Position numbers and translations under genes: made by a program
The notes under the pieces: generated by a model
What the model was told of the DNA's origin: nothing
Databases searched by the model: none
What the model saw: only the letters and a program-made list of their open reading frames with translations
Part shown: in pieces, positions 23,161-35,394 of the stretch
Layout of the letters: every line of letters starts with the position of its first letter
Position numbering within the stretch: the first letter of the stretch is position 1
Assembly: GCA_051294375.1 (NCBI GenBank)
Contig: JBJCIZ010000282.1
Span: 523,079 to 587,078, forward strand
Source of the DNA: Paraspadella gotoi
Lineage: Eukaryota > Chaetognatha
Length of the DNA stretch: 64,000 bases
Direction: 5' to 3'

Positions 23161-25000
23161 CAACCAACCATTGCAAGATTGTTCGGCTGAATCATAGCCG
23201 ATATCTCGCCTGTTTGCCGCTCTTTCCCGTACGCTGTACCGTCATTCCCCAGATGATATTTACCTATGCGTGGAGTATTCACCACCGAACCAGACCTGTG
23301 GCCGTCACCGGCTCCTTCCGACGTTTGAGGAATGACCGCCGGTGCCAGGTTTCCACTCCGGACAGTTTGGAACAATTTTAGAGAGTGTATTCGCAGGTTA
23401 GCAGCGCGGTCACAATTCACGGGCGCGAAAGCCGCACTGTGCTCTCCGGCGGAACGTACGATGACTCCTGCCTACTACACCGACCATACCGCCCTTGTCA
23501 CGTGCTGCTCCGAGCCAGCACACGACCGCGTACCACCAACCCGGTGACGTTGACGACAGACGACGACGCACGTGCTCGCGGTCACATCATACTAGATGAA
23601 GAAAGATCATGTGACCCGCGCCGTACCGTATCCCACGCCGACTGTAGCCTCGCGCCGACGCAAGCAACTAGCGCTCTAGTCGAGCCAGCCGCAAATGTCA
23701 CCGCACGCGACGTCTCAAGCTGAACACCAGATACCCATGTCGTGCGCGCAGCCCCTAGGTCGCCGAGCAGCGCCGCGACGGACTCATAAGTCGCCGCCGG
23801 CCACCTATCGCTAGACGTTCAAACCCATCATAACCAGGTGCCCACGCGCCCGACGACAACCCCAGGTTTGGCCATTTTGCGCCGCAGCAGTCTTATGCCG
23901 CGGCTTCCACGAAACGCACTCGATGATCGAACCCGCAACTGCCCGGCGATTCTCGGCGGTGCAATGAGCCGGGGACCGATACTTCGAACGCGCCCGGCGA
24001 GCCCCGATTGTCCTCCGCCGTAATGCGCCAGCCCGATGGTTAAAGAATTATGGCGGATTCTCGCGTCTTCCTAGCCATACCGCGCCAATCGTGCTTATAT
24101 CCAGTAAACGACAACGATTTTTCAGCGGCGTTCGCCAGTGTGGCACGCGATGATCGCGACAATCCGCGGGAAGAGGCGAGAGTCCGGGGATCAAACCTCT
24201 TGCGCAGTGTGCATGACGAAGCCGGATCGCATGCCATGCAATCTCGCCATTTCTACTTTCCATGGTGTCAAACTTGAGATCAAGCTTTTATTTTCTTTAC
24301 ACCTGGACCATCAATTAATATCTCCGCTTCACCTTGCGCGAGCCTAGATCCGCGGACTACCGAAGTCACTGTGTCTGGGCAGAGGATCGTGAGGCGTTAT
24401 CCTTTATGTGACTACCTTGTCAAGTGCTCCGGCGTCCGCTGACAGCGGCCGTCGCACGTGTCCATGTGGGGCAACGCCCGACTCCTCTACCCACTACGAG
24501 GGAGTGTTCCTCGAGCGATGCTCGACCTTAGCCGGAGAATCAAGCGCAAACCGGGGCTGAAGATCGATCGACGCAGACAAAGTACTTCCTGACGATTCGT
24601 CACCGTCTTCCCCGTTACCACACTGAAAGACTCCTACCTCAACATGTGCAGTCGCCCTTTGCGCGGCGTCATAATCAGCGCTGGCCAAGCGGATTACTCG
24701 TGTCAACTCCGATCCTCAGGTTACACCGAGCCCCCCATACAATGAGAGGGAAAACTTATCGGGGGTCATGAACAAGGTCTTGCGGGCGCGGTACCTCTAG
24801 ACAGGTCGAGCGGAGACAATCGCAGAGGCATGAGGAGGATCCTCGTCAGCTTCCATTGTCCTCCGCGGGACACTCGGACTGGGCCCGGAGAGCCCTCAGC
24901 GCGGCGAAGATAGCGAACCTGGTCGACTTGATTAACACTTCCCGCTGCTCCCTTCCCCCACGCCTACCGGACAGAGCTTTAAAAAATAATCCATAAATAC
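23160..25000. other. Compositionally flat stretch without recognisable features
   Basis: About 1.8 kb near 50% GC with even dinucleotide use, no long ORF, no repeats and no splice pattern, between AT-rich neighbours. It differs from all retroelement copies in the window. It could be decayed coding DNA, contamination or unpolished read sequence. No feature can be supported. Confidence 0.4.
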
Positions 25001-26575
25001 TGGCTCTCTCCTCCTCACTCTCTCCTCTCTCGCTGTCCTCCAGTCCCGGTTCTCCGTGTCTCTATCTCTCTCTCTACTCTGGTGGCTGCCCTCAGGTAGC
25101 CGTCTAATATATTTCTAACTTTTTTCTAGGCACGCAGTGTTTCGCAACTTTTTCCCCGTTTGAAACGACTACAAACTTTCTAATACAGATAGAAATTAAA
25201 ATTTTAATTCGAAAAAAAATGGCTATCAAAAATTATTATTTGAAACAGCGATGCGGGAAACAATGCGTTCGCGTATCTCAGTAACTATATATATTTAAAT
25301 TGAAACTGAGATTTTAAAAATACTCTATTGTTATACTTTTAAAGAGATTATCCACAACGCATGCATCGTGGCGAACAGTAAACACACCCCCCGGATCCGT
25401 GGCCTAGCGAAAGCCCTCAAGTCATTGGACATAGCCGATGCATACTACTCATAATTCTCAACCCATATCTGGATATAGTTTCTCTGGTCTCGTGTAGCAT
25501 CATATAGTCAGTCTGCATGCAGAAAACAACTTCGCGTCAAGTCTTCTTAGGTTACTTTCCTAGACGCCCTAATCAATGGTCGTACCTTAATTTACGTTCC
25601 GTTCTTTAGATGTAGAAGAAACCCTTGTTCTTGCAATAGATAAGAAGAGAAATATTCGCAATGACAATAGCAGTCTCTATTTGATGTCAGTTCACACTAT
25701 TGAATAGATAGCCGGCTGGCGTAAATCCCGAAATATTCGTCGAAAAAAAATTTTCTTGTGGCCAACGCATTCTTTTACTCATCTCTCTCTCTTCCCTGCT
25801 GTGACAAACGAGATCAACCTTGCCCGTCGGCGGATAGAAGCTGGCAACTGTTTGACCGAGTTTTAGTACAATATAAGTGTCCCACGGAGCCCCATGGCTG
25901 TTAAAGCCGTACCCATCACATTGTAGGACACTGGGTGGATTCTCGATTGTTGTCTTCCTTGTTACGGACGACAGACGTCGATACATATGACGGGATACAA
26001 CAGACTACGGCTTGTCTCATCTCTTCTCTCTCTCTCCGCTTATTCCTCTCTCTCTCTGTCTCTCTCGAGAAACTCGCTTAGTCCTTCGCTCGCGCGACGG
26101 AACATCTGCGGCGTGATTTATGCTCTCGCGCCAGGCGCCCCGATTCTTTTGCCACAGGTTGAAATCGCTATTTTGCTATGTACGATGAGGAGAGCATGAG
26201 CAGCACCTAATTGCACCCTCACTACCGCACCCGATCCGCAGATCGATACGAGGTGACACCCCGATTGCCAAACTTCTCTCGCCCACGGAAGAAGGACTTC
26301 CGCACCTGCGAGATTGGAAGAAGCAGACGCCGCCGAAAGAAACCCGACATCGGAACCGGGCAAGTACCGACGAGTGATGACCTGTAAGACGAGTAATCGG
26401 TGTAGGTAGGTCATCTCTAAAAAAAAATTTAGCTGCTAATGTCAACCGACAAGGATGAATGAGTCATCGAAGCTTTATAACTTGGTGACAACTCTCGGTC
26501 GTTATTCTCGGGAACAATGCTTGATTATTTTAAGTTCATAACAAAAATCATAGTGAGCGTGCGACAGCCAGAGAA
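25000..26575. other. No gene seen; TC-rich microsatellites
   Basis: TC-rich tracts at about 25008-25080 and 26015-26070 separate AT-rich and mixed DNA. ORFs of up to 99 codons on the minus strand (25687-25986, 26118-26445) show no motif and are probably chance. Confidence 0.4.
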
Positions 26576-27345
26576 TTTACATAAGCCCTCGCCATTACCC
26601 AGCTGTAGAACCACTACATCCTCTGTGAAAGCCTAGTACGGCTGGACAGAGATAAATTTCATACACGCCTCGCTACCCGCGGTAAACCACACACTCTGAA
26701 GTGCCATAGTAAGATGAACAGGCAGAAAACATTTCTATACCAGCCCCCTACCCAGCGACTTGTAACCACTACACTCTGAACCATCAGTAGGATGGACAGC
26801 AGAAAATTTTCATACAGCCTCGCCTACGCCAGCTGTACACACTACACTCTGAAGCCCATAGTAAAGGTGACAGACCCAGGAATTTCACTTCAGCTCCCGC
26901 TGATCCCTCCAGCTTCCTGTAACCACTACACTCTGGAAGCCCATAGTAATATGGAACAGCAAGAAACCATTTCATACCAGCTCCTACCCAGCTAAACAAC
27001 CTACCACTCTGTAACACTATCGTAAGTGACAGGCAACAAATTTCATACCAGCCTCGCTACCCAGACTGACACCACTACCACTTCTGAAGCGCATAGTAGT
27101 GGACAGCACGAAAATTTCATAACAAGCCGTCGCTTACCCAGCCTGTTACCACTACACTTGAAAGCCTAGTAGTGAACAGCAAGACACGAAATTCATACAG
27201 CACTCCGCCGCTACCTCCCGCTTACGTAACTCACTACACTCTGACGCAGAGTAATGCAGTGGACAGCCCAGACAAAATTTCATACAGCCTCCGGCTACAG
27301 CTGTACACCACATATCAATCTCCGAAGCATATGTGACAGGTGGAC
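26575..27345. repeat. Ragged tandem array, period about 76 bp, about 10 copies
   Basis: Each unit contains ACCACTACACTCTGAAG, then CCATAGTA, GGACAGCA, AATTTCATACAGC and CTCGCTACCCAGC. Unit landmarks fall near 26609, 26685, 26765, 26838, 26921, 27002, 27071, 27147, 27228 and 27306. Units differ mainly by one- and two-base indels and few substitutions, a pattern typical of uncorrected long-read sequence over a satellite array. Confidence 0.8.
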
Positions 27346-30180
27346 CTGCAGGCGGCGTCCAACCAGTCTCAAGCGATCTTCGCGCGCCATGATCCGTAGC
27401 TGATACGCCAACTCTACCGTCGAGTCGTGTTTTACAATACATTACTGAATGGCTCTGTCTAGCAGTTCGGCTGATGACATCTTTCGCAACATATAACCGG
27501 TCTTTTAAGGCGGCTTCTCAGTCATTTAATTAATTTATTCAAACTTTTCTTCTAAAACTACTTTCAGGACTTTTGTAATATTTCGTGTCCCAAAATCACT
27601 CGCTTAATATTTCTAGGACTTCTCCCCCAGTAGCACTCTGCTCGAAGTACTCGGAACTCAAAAGCCACCTCTCAATATTCTTTCGTCTAATCGAGTAGAA
27701 TCGCCGACCAAACCATTTTCTACACTAGCCGCCCGACGCGAGAAACACAAGAATCCAACGCCACGCAGAACATAATAATAATATCAGAGCTTCGAATCTT
27801 GGCATATCTATCTATGAGAAGAGCAAACGAGCATCGACGTCCTCCAAGGCCTTCACAGCTAACTTTTCTTTACTCGATAAATGGAGGACCGCGTGAATTA
27901 TCCTCTAAACTAGCCAGTCGCTGGAATCATCTCATCGCGGGAATAATGAGAATGGCTCAGCAGGAGGGTTAGTTCTCGCTGTCTCCATTGGACTGATTTT
28001 TAAAACCGATTCAAAAAAACAATTGCGCTCAGCACCCTGGAACATTTTTTTACAACTATTTGCTCTAGGCGACAGTTATTAATGAAAGCTTAGCCCCATG
28101 CCATTATTATTCCCTCCATCAAGTACTCCTAGACGACCAGACCTAGCATAATGATGCTATTAATTTTTGATAATTTAATTTTGTATTTTATAATAATTAA
28201 TTTAATCAAAATAATACTTCAAAAGTCATTCTGAAAAATTCCCAAGGATCCATCGTTGATATCCATTTGAACAAACAATGAATACAATTGACAGAGGCAG
28301 TTTTTAACACAGTAAAACGATATAAGAATTTAAAAAAAATCAATTTCTAATTACCAAACAAATAATTTTTTCAATATTACAAACTCTTATTTATAGTCTT
28401 AACAACTAATTCAATATATATTACAAAACATATAGCAAGGGTTATGAAAGCAATACAACATCATCCCTTGAATTCTTTCCAATCTATTTTTTTTTAAAAT
28501 TTGCCATTCATTGTCTTGCTTGTTTTACCAGTTCTCTACCATTCTGTGTAAACAATTAAGAAAATCGTCTCTTCGTCGTTCCAAAATCCCTTTATAAACG
28601 AATGATCTGGGCGCGTCTTGAATGTTATGGAAATAATTTAACACATTAACTTTCGAAAATTCAACTATTCTACTATGCTATCAAACAATTTACATGTTAG
28701 AGCAAGAAGAATAATGCCCCAACAGGATACTCAGGAAGAAGCTCTGTCATTATTTACTATTTCTTTATGCAAAAAACAGAATAACATTTTTCTTTAATAG
28801 GCAATTGACCCATTCTCGTCCTTTACTGACCGACGTCGGCCTAGGCAGAGTTCGTTCAAAACTAGCGATGTTCTATAACGGAGTTTCATTTTTGGCAATC
28901 ATTCTGAGGGACAACCTCAAACATGTCTTTTCATTACCTAACATGCACACACTCCAAGTGCAAAGAGTCTTCCGTTATATGACAGACATATGACCAAAGT
29001 ACGTAGGCTTCCATACTAGTGAGAAAATGTTTTTAAAATCACAAAAACGTTTGTTATACTTTTTTTAAACGGATGCCCAATTATCTCATATGAATTTTTT
29101 TGAACATTATGTTTTTTCAACAGGAATAAATTTACATTACGTACCAATTGCGGCCAACTCTGACCAAAAAAATACATGAAAAAGCCCCCGGTCGTCACAC
29201 GAACAAAATTGCTACATTCTTTCATCAATATCTTTTAAAAGGAAATTGATTTGACCTATACAGGATCGAAGATAACCCACAGTCACCTGCAGTGTCTACG
29301 TAGAGCTGAAACCATCAGAACTACTATGGGGCCTGTCAAGCACTACCCTCCCATCTTATCCCATAATTAAAGTTGATTTTTTCTGACAAGTCGTCCAATG
29401 TTCTCGCTCTTTATACAATCCTATATCTTAGCCGCTACGTTTGCACCTACGAATTTTAAAAATGCATTAATTTTAAAACAATCCATAGCTCTATGGCTGC
29501 TCAAGACTTTATTACCAAAGACGCAAAGATTATCCACTCCATCTTGGTATAATCCGACAGATAATAGAGTCTTTGTTTTCAGCCTATTAAATCGAGAATG
29601 TTGCTCTAAAAAGAGAGACACGTATACTGGTATAAAAGAGACTTAATAATCTGTCTTCTCACATATGTAAAAAGAAATTACCTTACCCTTACAATAAGTC
29701 TATTTAATCTTAATTGAATATGGGAACTACGCTGTTCACAAAAACGAGGAAGGGGAATTCAGCACTTTCTTACGAAGGTTAAATAAAAAAATGGTACATA
29801 TCTGATCAATACTTTGCTCCAAACTTGTTAATAATATAAATCACTTGTTCGTCTTCTTCTCTTTCTTATCCTTTATATACAAAAATTTTTGTTTAAAGAA
29901 ATCTTAAAACGTAGTATTGATCGAGTCAGACAGACCTATTAAAGAATAACTTAAATATGAAGCCTCGCGCGGAAAACAATACGAAATGCACTAATGATAT
30001 GCGATTCAGTGAACCCGAATATTATCACCCTCTATCGGTAGACAGTTGATTATTGTGCGATGATAACACATACTAATCTGATCGCATGGCAATCATAAAA
30101 ACAGTATCTTGATGCGGATGAGTAACCAATAATGACTTGCATGTCTGAGCAACAAACGTAATATTTTGTGTCTAGTGACA
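27345..30180. other. No gene seen
   Basis: Mixed AT-rich DNA with scattered short ORFs (for example 28805-28993 plus and 29398-29646 plus) that lack motifs, upstream signals or homologous copies in the window. Confidence 0.4.
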
Positions 30181-31930
30181 GAGCCCACCGTCTCAACGTA
30201 TCATGCAGTTCCCTGCAGCGACACGTGCTTGACTCGGCTCGTAGGTTAAAGACGCCTCGATCGCTCTCATAAACTTGCTAGCCCGACTCACCAGCTTAGA
30301 ACCCCTGGACTTTTTTCTTAGGACGCCGAATGACGCTGCGCTCCCGGCAACCATATGCCCGCTGCCGGATTGACACGGCTTGCGCCGTGGATTCTTAGCT
30401 CCAATACATACCGCGGTATTAACCCTAATATCAAAGTTTATCGAATGCGTCTGTCGACTCTTGATAACAAAACATCGATTTATCAATCATTATGTCTGCG
30501 CCTGCGTTAACCAGATGGTCACTTGATTACCGTCTTGTGAACAAGAGCAGTAAACGTCACTGTCTGCCATCCTTCTGCTATCAACAACAACAATAATGCT
30601 TCACAAAAACACAATTGGAAACAAAACATTTTCTCGGCAAACCGCCTTCTCAGTTCACAAAAAAAGCCAGCGGCTACTGTGGTGCAGATACTTTTCACAC
30701 CGCCTTCAGGTCACGAAAGTTCGTCTCACCCGACATACGCATTGTCTCACGAAGGCGGGAACACTACCCTATCCCAGGGTCGGTTCATATCGTACTCCAT
30801 CCTTACGCCGCAGTCCTCCTACGACCTTCCGCCTCTGCTCCGATTCGGCCATCACGTCCGTGAGACCCTCCTGACCGGCCTAACCCGTGCCATACCGGTC
30901 ACCGCTGACAGATGCGCTCACTGACGGATTGGAACCCAAACGCCAAACAGCTAGACAAATCTGTCACCCCATTCCCAAGCTCCGTGCCACTATCAAGGCA
31001 ACCCGGCATGTTCGCCACATCCTAGCTTACCCTCAAATTTCTCATAATCGGCATGAAAGCCTTCTGCCTAACTCACATATCCAAATAACTCACATATCCA
31101 CCAGCATCACGCATTCACATTTCGAGCCAATCGTATCTATCTCGTCGTCGTGTCCATCCCGGACACGAACAAGAAACCCACCAACACGACACAACAAGAC
31201 TATATTCATTTCATCGCCTCTGCGGCATATAAGACGCTTTTTACCGGGACGGCCCTAGAAGTATTATGAGTGTCGGAACTGCGATCGAGGAATCAACTAG
31301 ACCATCTTATTGGCTGATCTACCAGGACTATCGTAGACTGAAAAGATAGCGTATCGATTAAGGAGTACCGAAACAACAAAATTCTTGCTTATTAGTCTGT
31401 GGGGACAGTCATCAATTAATACAAATCATTTATAGCAAGGTAATTTCTTGATAAAACTCATCAATGTGTCAAATTTTACAAACAATTCTTATTTAACAAG
31501 TGTTCTGATCTCTTCATTAACAAAGTTACGACTCAAAAATTTATCAATAATCTTCAGCCGATCAAAAACTGGACACTAAAAGGTTGTTAAATATTCCCAC
31601 GTTTTACCTACTTCATCAGCTTTCAGAAACTCATTTCACTTGCTGAAACGTTCTATGAGCTCCAATTTTCGCCACGCTCTTACCTAAAAATGCATCACCT
31701 ACATCGACACCCCCCACCTCCCTCTCACTTTTTTCACAAAAGATTTTATAGCGACTCAGTACGATAAAAAAACTTCATTCAATGATCATGTTTTTGCAAT
31801 TGTTTTTTTCCTCGAAACCAAAGGGGTCAACGTTTATTAGTAATACATCTACCCACTATTAACAAAGGCAGCAAACAAGAACATTTGTGTTCCACAATCG
31901 GCCTCAGCACTCCCCTCACTAGAAGAAGAC
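30180..31930. other. No recognised gene; near-50% GC patch
   Basis: 30180-31260 is again close to 50% GC with several overlapping plus-strand ORFs of 81-123 codons (30596-31258). Overlap in all three frames argues that composition, not selection, keeps them open. 31380-31930 is AT-rich and featureless. Confidence 0.35.
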
Positions 31931-31934
31931 TTCA

Positions 31935-33266
31935 ATTCTGAAAGACGAAAAAGGCCGGGCAACCGACGGAGACGGCCGAGAGTCTGACCAACTGCGACCG
32001 AATTTGCGCCGATGCACCGAGACAACAAGACTGGACCGGAACCCTCTTCTCTCCAACTCCTCCCTTCTTTACCCTCTCTCCTCCTCTTTCATTCCCTCTC
32101 TTCTTTATCGTCGTCTGCTCCATACCTCTATCCCAACTTTCACCTTGGAGCCGAGACCATTGTTTTTTTTTATTTCTTGTAAGAACCAGATTTTTTGTGG
32201 GGGGTTGTACGTCTAGATTCACTCGGATACCATCACTCCTGACAACAACTACTTCTTCTTACAAACCATACTCTACCCTAAGCGCATTTTTACCTTACGG
32301 ATTCATTGTCATACAGATTTTCCACTTCCCTGAATATCCTCGGATACACTATTGAATCATCATTTGGATTTGCAATACCTCTTATTGTGCTTTTCTCGGG
32401 TACAGGTTGGGGTGGTGGTTTTTTGTTTTTTTTGATCCTTCGTGGTGGTTTATTCCCTCACATTTTGACCTTACACATTTATTTAACATTTTTATTACTT
32501 TCGTCGGCTTAACTTCTTTACGGACTCTGCGCTCAGCGTTCAGCCTTACACTTAAATCACCGTCCTGGGACCGTATCATTTACAGTACAGATAAGTTGCG
32601 ACCACAGTGAAGCACATCTTCACTTCAAAGAGATCACAGCCCTTCTTACGAGATGCCACAACATTCTGCTACAGTACAAGATGCATCAAGTAATACATCC
32701 GCTCTCTCGGACGACAAGGGCTAGAGCTTGGTTTGTGACTTGTTTTGCTGGGATCTGAAACTTAATCTTTGTTTTCCAAGAGCTTAGACAAGCGCAACAC
32801 TTTGAACCACCGGAACAGCAACCAGCTCAAATCCAAAAGCGTCTGGTCTTGATCTTCATCGCGTGCCACACTACTAACTTGCATATGAGGTTGATCTGCA
32901 CTAATTAGATCTGATTGGCACAGTCTTAGGCGCCTACTACATTGACCCGATTGAACGTTTATTATTGATTTAACCGTACTTGCCTATACACCATTCCTTC
33001 CCTTCGAGTAGCTGATTCCATCGGTTACTTGAATTCATTATCGACTGAAATTTATTGATTGCGATAATTAATTGTCTATTTTGTCTTCTTTGTTGCCAGT
33101 TCCCTTCTCGCCTGATCTAATCAGTTCTACTAGGCCGAGTATTCAAATTCCACTCATTTTCATCATTAAACGAACAAAATTTTGTGATGCACGAGCTGTG
33201 AATTCGTGCGTCACAGACATACTTCTCGAATGTTTGACGAGAGCTTGAACATTCCGCCTAGTTAGT
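31935..33266 (+). repeat. LTR/leader-type repeat, copy 3
   Basis: It starts GAAAGACGAAAAAGGCCGGGC with a GACGGAGACGGCCGAGAGTCTGA stretch, and then shows GATTCACTCGGATACC (about 32217), CAGATAAGTTGCGACCACAGTG (about 32587), a degenerate GAACCACCGGAA region, a TTGATT-poor tail, and the CTAGGC...GCCTAG stem at 33129-33262. It matches the leaders at 11020 and 34290 with many substitutions and indels, so it is the oldest or noisiest copy. It ends in a 25-N gap. Confidence 0.55.
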
Positions 33267-33291
33267 NNNNNNNNNNNNNNNNNNNNNNNNN

Positions 33292-33389
33292 AATAACAAT
33301 TAATCAATCATAAATTCATCGAATAATCAATAACGAAATCAGCTAATCGAATCAATACATTAATCAATAAATTCAATCGGTCAATTAGC
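33292..33389 (-). repeat. Inverted leader fragment between two gaps
   Basis: The plus strand reads AATCAATCATAAATTCATCG, the reverse complement of the TTGATT-rich leader stretch found at 12540-12650. It lies between N gaps at 33267-33291 and 33390-33489, so its orientation reflects either a real inversion or a scaffold error. Confidence 0.5.
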
Positions 33390-33489
33390 NNNNNNNNNNN
33401 NNNNNNNNNNNNNNNNNNNNNNNNNNNNNNNNNNNNNNNNNNNNNNNNNNNNNNNNNNNNNNNNNNNNNNNNNNNNNNNNNNNNNNNNN

Positions 33490-33879
33490 TAGCAATTAGC
33501 CCCGCTGATATTCTCTATCCTGGCGTAGACTGATTCACGACCAGTAGTCATTCCACCCGAGTCATGGTCAGGTGATGACCCCAGGTCAGAATGGAAAAAA
33601 TCACGAGGACTGGTTGATGAATTTTGGAAAAGATGGAGAGACGATTACATTTTTACTCTCCAAGCTAGAGAAAAATGGCAGAAAACTGAACCGAATGTTA
33701 AAATTGATCAATTAGTTTTGATTGTTGATGAAAATCTACCGAGAGATGAATGGAAACTCGGTAGAATTGAACGAGTGGATGATGAATCAGGTCACGTGAG
33801 AAGAGTGATGATTAGAACTGCTAATAATAAATATTTTGAACGTGACAGAAACAAGATAGTATTACTAGAATGTGATTGA
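33490..33879 (+). pseudogene. BEL/Pao integrase C-terminus, 3' end of pol
   Basis: The sequence begins directly after a 100-N gap at ...AISPADILYPGV and continues through a DUF5641-like block (EFWKRWRDDYIFTLQARE, then NVKIDQLVLIVDENL) to VLLEC and a TGA near 33879. It is nearly identical in order to 300-1 (minus) and 18905-19256. One or two base changes break the frame at the start. The 3' noncoding tail (33880-34110) follows. Confidence 0.7.
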
Positions 33880-34234
33880 TATTTGATGTTCATTTATTTA
33901 ACAAAGTAAAATCATAAACGATTAAGTTTGAATGAAAAGATTAAAAGAATGGGAAATCTCGACAAAAAGGAAAACAAAATATTTAAAATCATAAAACTAG
34001 CATATTTATCAGAATCTAAATTAACAAATAAAACTTAAGATTCTAGTTAACGACTAGACTCATATATAATAAACAACATACAACTAAATCCGTATTACTT
34101 AATTACCACTAAATATTAAAAAATAAAAGCCATTTTTTTATCCTAAAGACATTGCTAAAAATATATGATAACCACTAATCCTTGTCACTTTGTTTATTTT
34201 CCATGTGAATGTACAACTGCAAACGATCAACATC

Positions 34235-34310
34235 TGGCGTCGGAACCCGTCGATCAACCCGACCTCAGGGTCATGGGAATGTCAGCGGCAACCAGCCAGA
34301 AGAGAAAAAG
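34235..34310 (+). repeat. Coding-type repeat unit next to an LTR-like leader
   Basis: One plus-strand frame reads EPVDQPDLRVMGMSAATSQ, which matches the repeat unit of the minus-strand protein gene at 8610-10375 (VDQPELRVKGKSAATSQ). Here it stands alone, between the pol tail and the leader repeat. It is either part of the LTR in this family or a fragment moved by recombination. Confidence 0.6.
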
Positions 34311-35149
34311 CCGAGACCAGACGGAGACGGCCAGATCTGACCCATTACCGAACGAGTTAGCCGATCGACGACGGACAGGACTGACCTGACTCTTTCCTCC
34401 ACACTCTTTTCCTCTCCCTCATCTCTCTTTCTCTCTCCTCTCTCTCTCCAAAACTTACTTGGACGCAGATCAAACAAAGACAGATTTAGATTCACTGAAT
34501 CACTCTAAGACGACGAAACCTACTTTCTTACAGAAGTTTTCTACTTAACGGTTTTACCTGAAGATATCTTCTACAATTTTAAATTGGATTCCTCTACGCA
34601 TTTATTGATCTCAATCGTCGATTATGATCTCGATTTTCTATAACTGATTTATGTCTACATTTTATTACATTATATTTTACATTATTCCCGCAATTTCTTC
34701 TTTTCGACTTGTTGAGCTCAGTTTACTAGAAACGTTTTGGATACCTTTTCGTCAGATAAGTTGCGAACCAAGTGGACCGCATTCCTCACCTCAAAGAGGC
34801 GTAAGAGAGGCCAAGCTTCTCTACAGTAGAAAAGTCATATACATCGCTTCCGGAAAGTGAGTTGGTTGTTGTGATTGTTTTTTGCAGTTGAACTAAACTT
34901 TGTTTTTCCAAGCTTGACACACGGAAACCCTTTGAACCGGAAAACCATCAATTCCCAAAAAAGGGGGTTGAGTCTGATCGCATGGATGATTTGATTGATT
35001 GATTATTGATTAGCATTAAACATGACCAATTGAATTTATTGATGTAACTTGTATTGATTTATTGATCTCGATAGACTATATGTTATTGATGTCGTGTATC
35101 GCATTGATTATAATGAACTTATGATTATTAATTGTCATTTTGTTTGCTT
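34290..35149 (+). repeat. LTR/leader-type repeat, copy 4
   Basis: GCCGAGACCAGACGGAGACGGCCAGATCTGAC, then a (TC)n tract, CCAAAACTTACTTGGACGC (about 34448), AGATTTAGATTCACTGAATCACTC, CTAGAAACGTTTTGG with TTTTCGTCAGATAAG (about 34730-34760), the donor-like GGAAAGTGAGTTGG (about 34853) and a TTGATT stretch. Lying between a pol 3' end and the next gag, it could serve as 3' LTR of one element and 5' LTR of the next. Confidence 0.6.
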
Positions 35150-35167
35150 TGGTGCCGTCCCTCTCTG
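35150..35167 (+). promoter_or_regulatory. Candidate tRNA primer-binding site
   Basis: TGGTGCCGTCCCTCTCTG matches the candidate site at 12676 except for one or two bases and lies at the same place relative to the gag start and the stem element. Confidence 0.35.
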
Positions 35168-35394
35168 TTCAAGTTTACTTAGGAAGATATTTCAAATTCA
35201 CTTCATTTTTTAATGAAAAAATTTTGTGATCAAATTTTAGGTCTAAAGGAATTTTTTATATTTTACGCAATAAACGTTTCCCGTCTTAAGTAACTTCTGC
35301 AATTTGATCATATACTGATTGACTGATTGATTCGCAAAACTTCCCCTTGAGCTTCTCTTTAAATTTGAAATTTTTTCTTATTTCATATTGAACG

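Noticed and set aside
24494-24706. Minus-strand 70-codon ORF
   Set aside because: Expected by chance in a near-50% GC stretch; no supporting signal.
26575-27345. CRISPR-like array of regular repeats
   Set aside because: Units are tandem without unique spacers, in a eukaryotic context, with no cas genes.
30596-31258. Overlapping plus-strand ORFs of 81-123 codons
   Set aside because: All three frames are open over much of the stretch; no motif, no homologous copy and no splice or start context.
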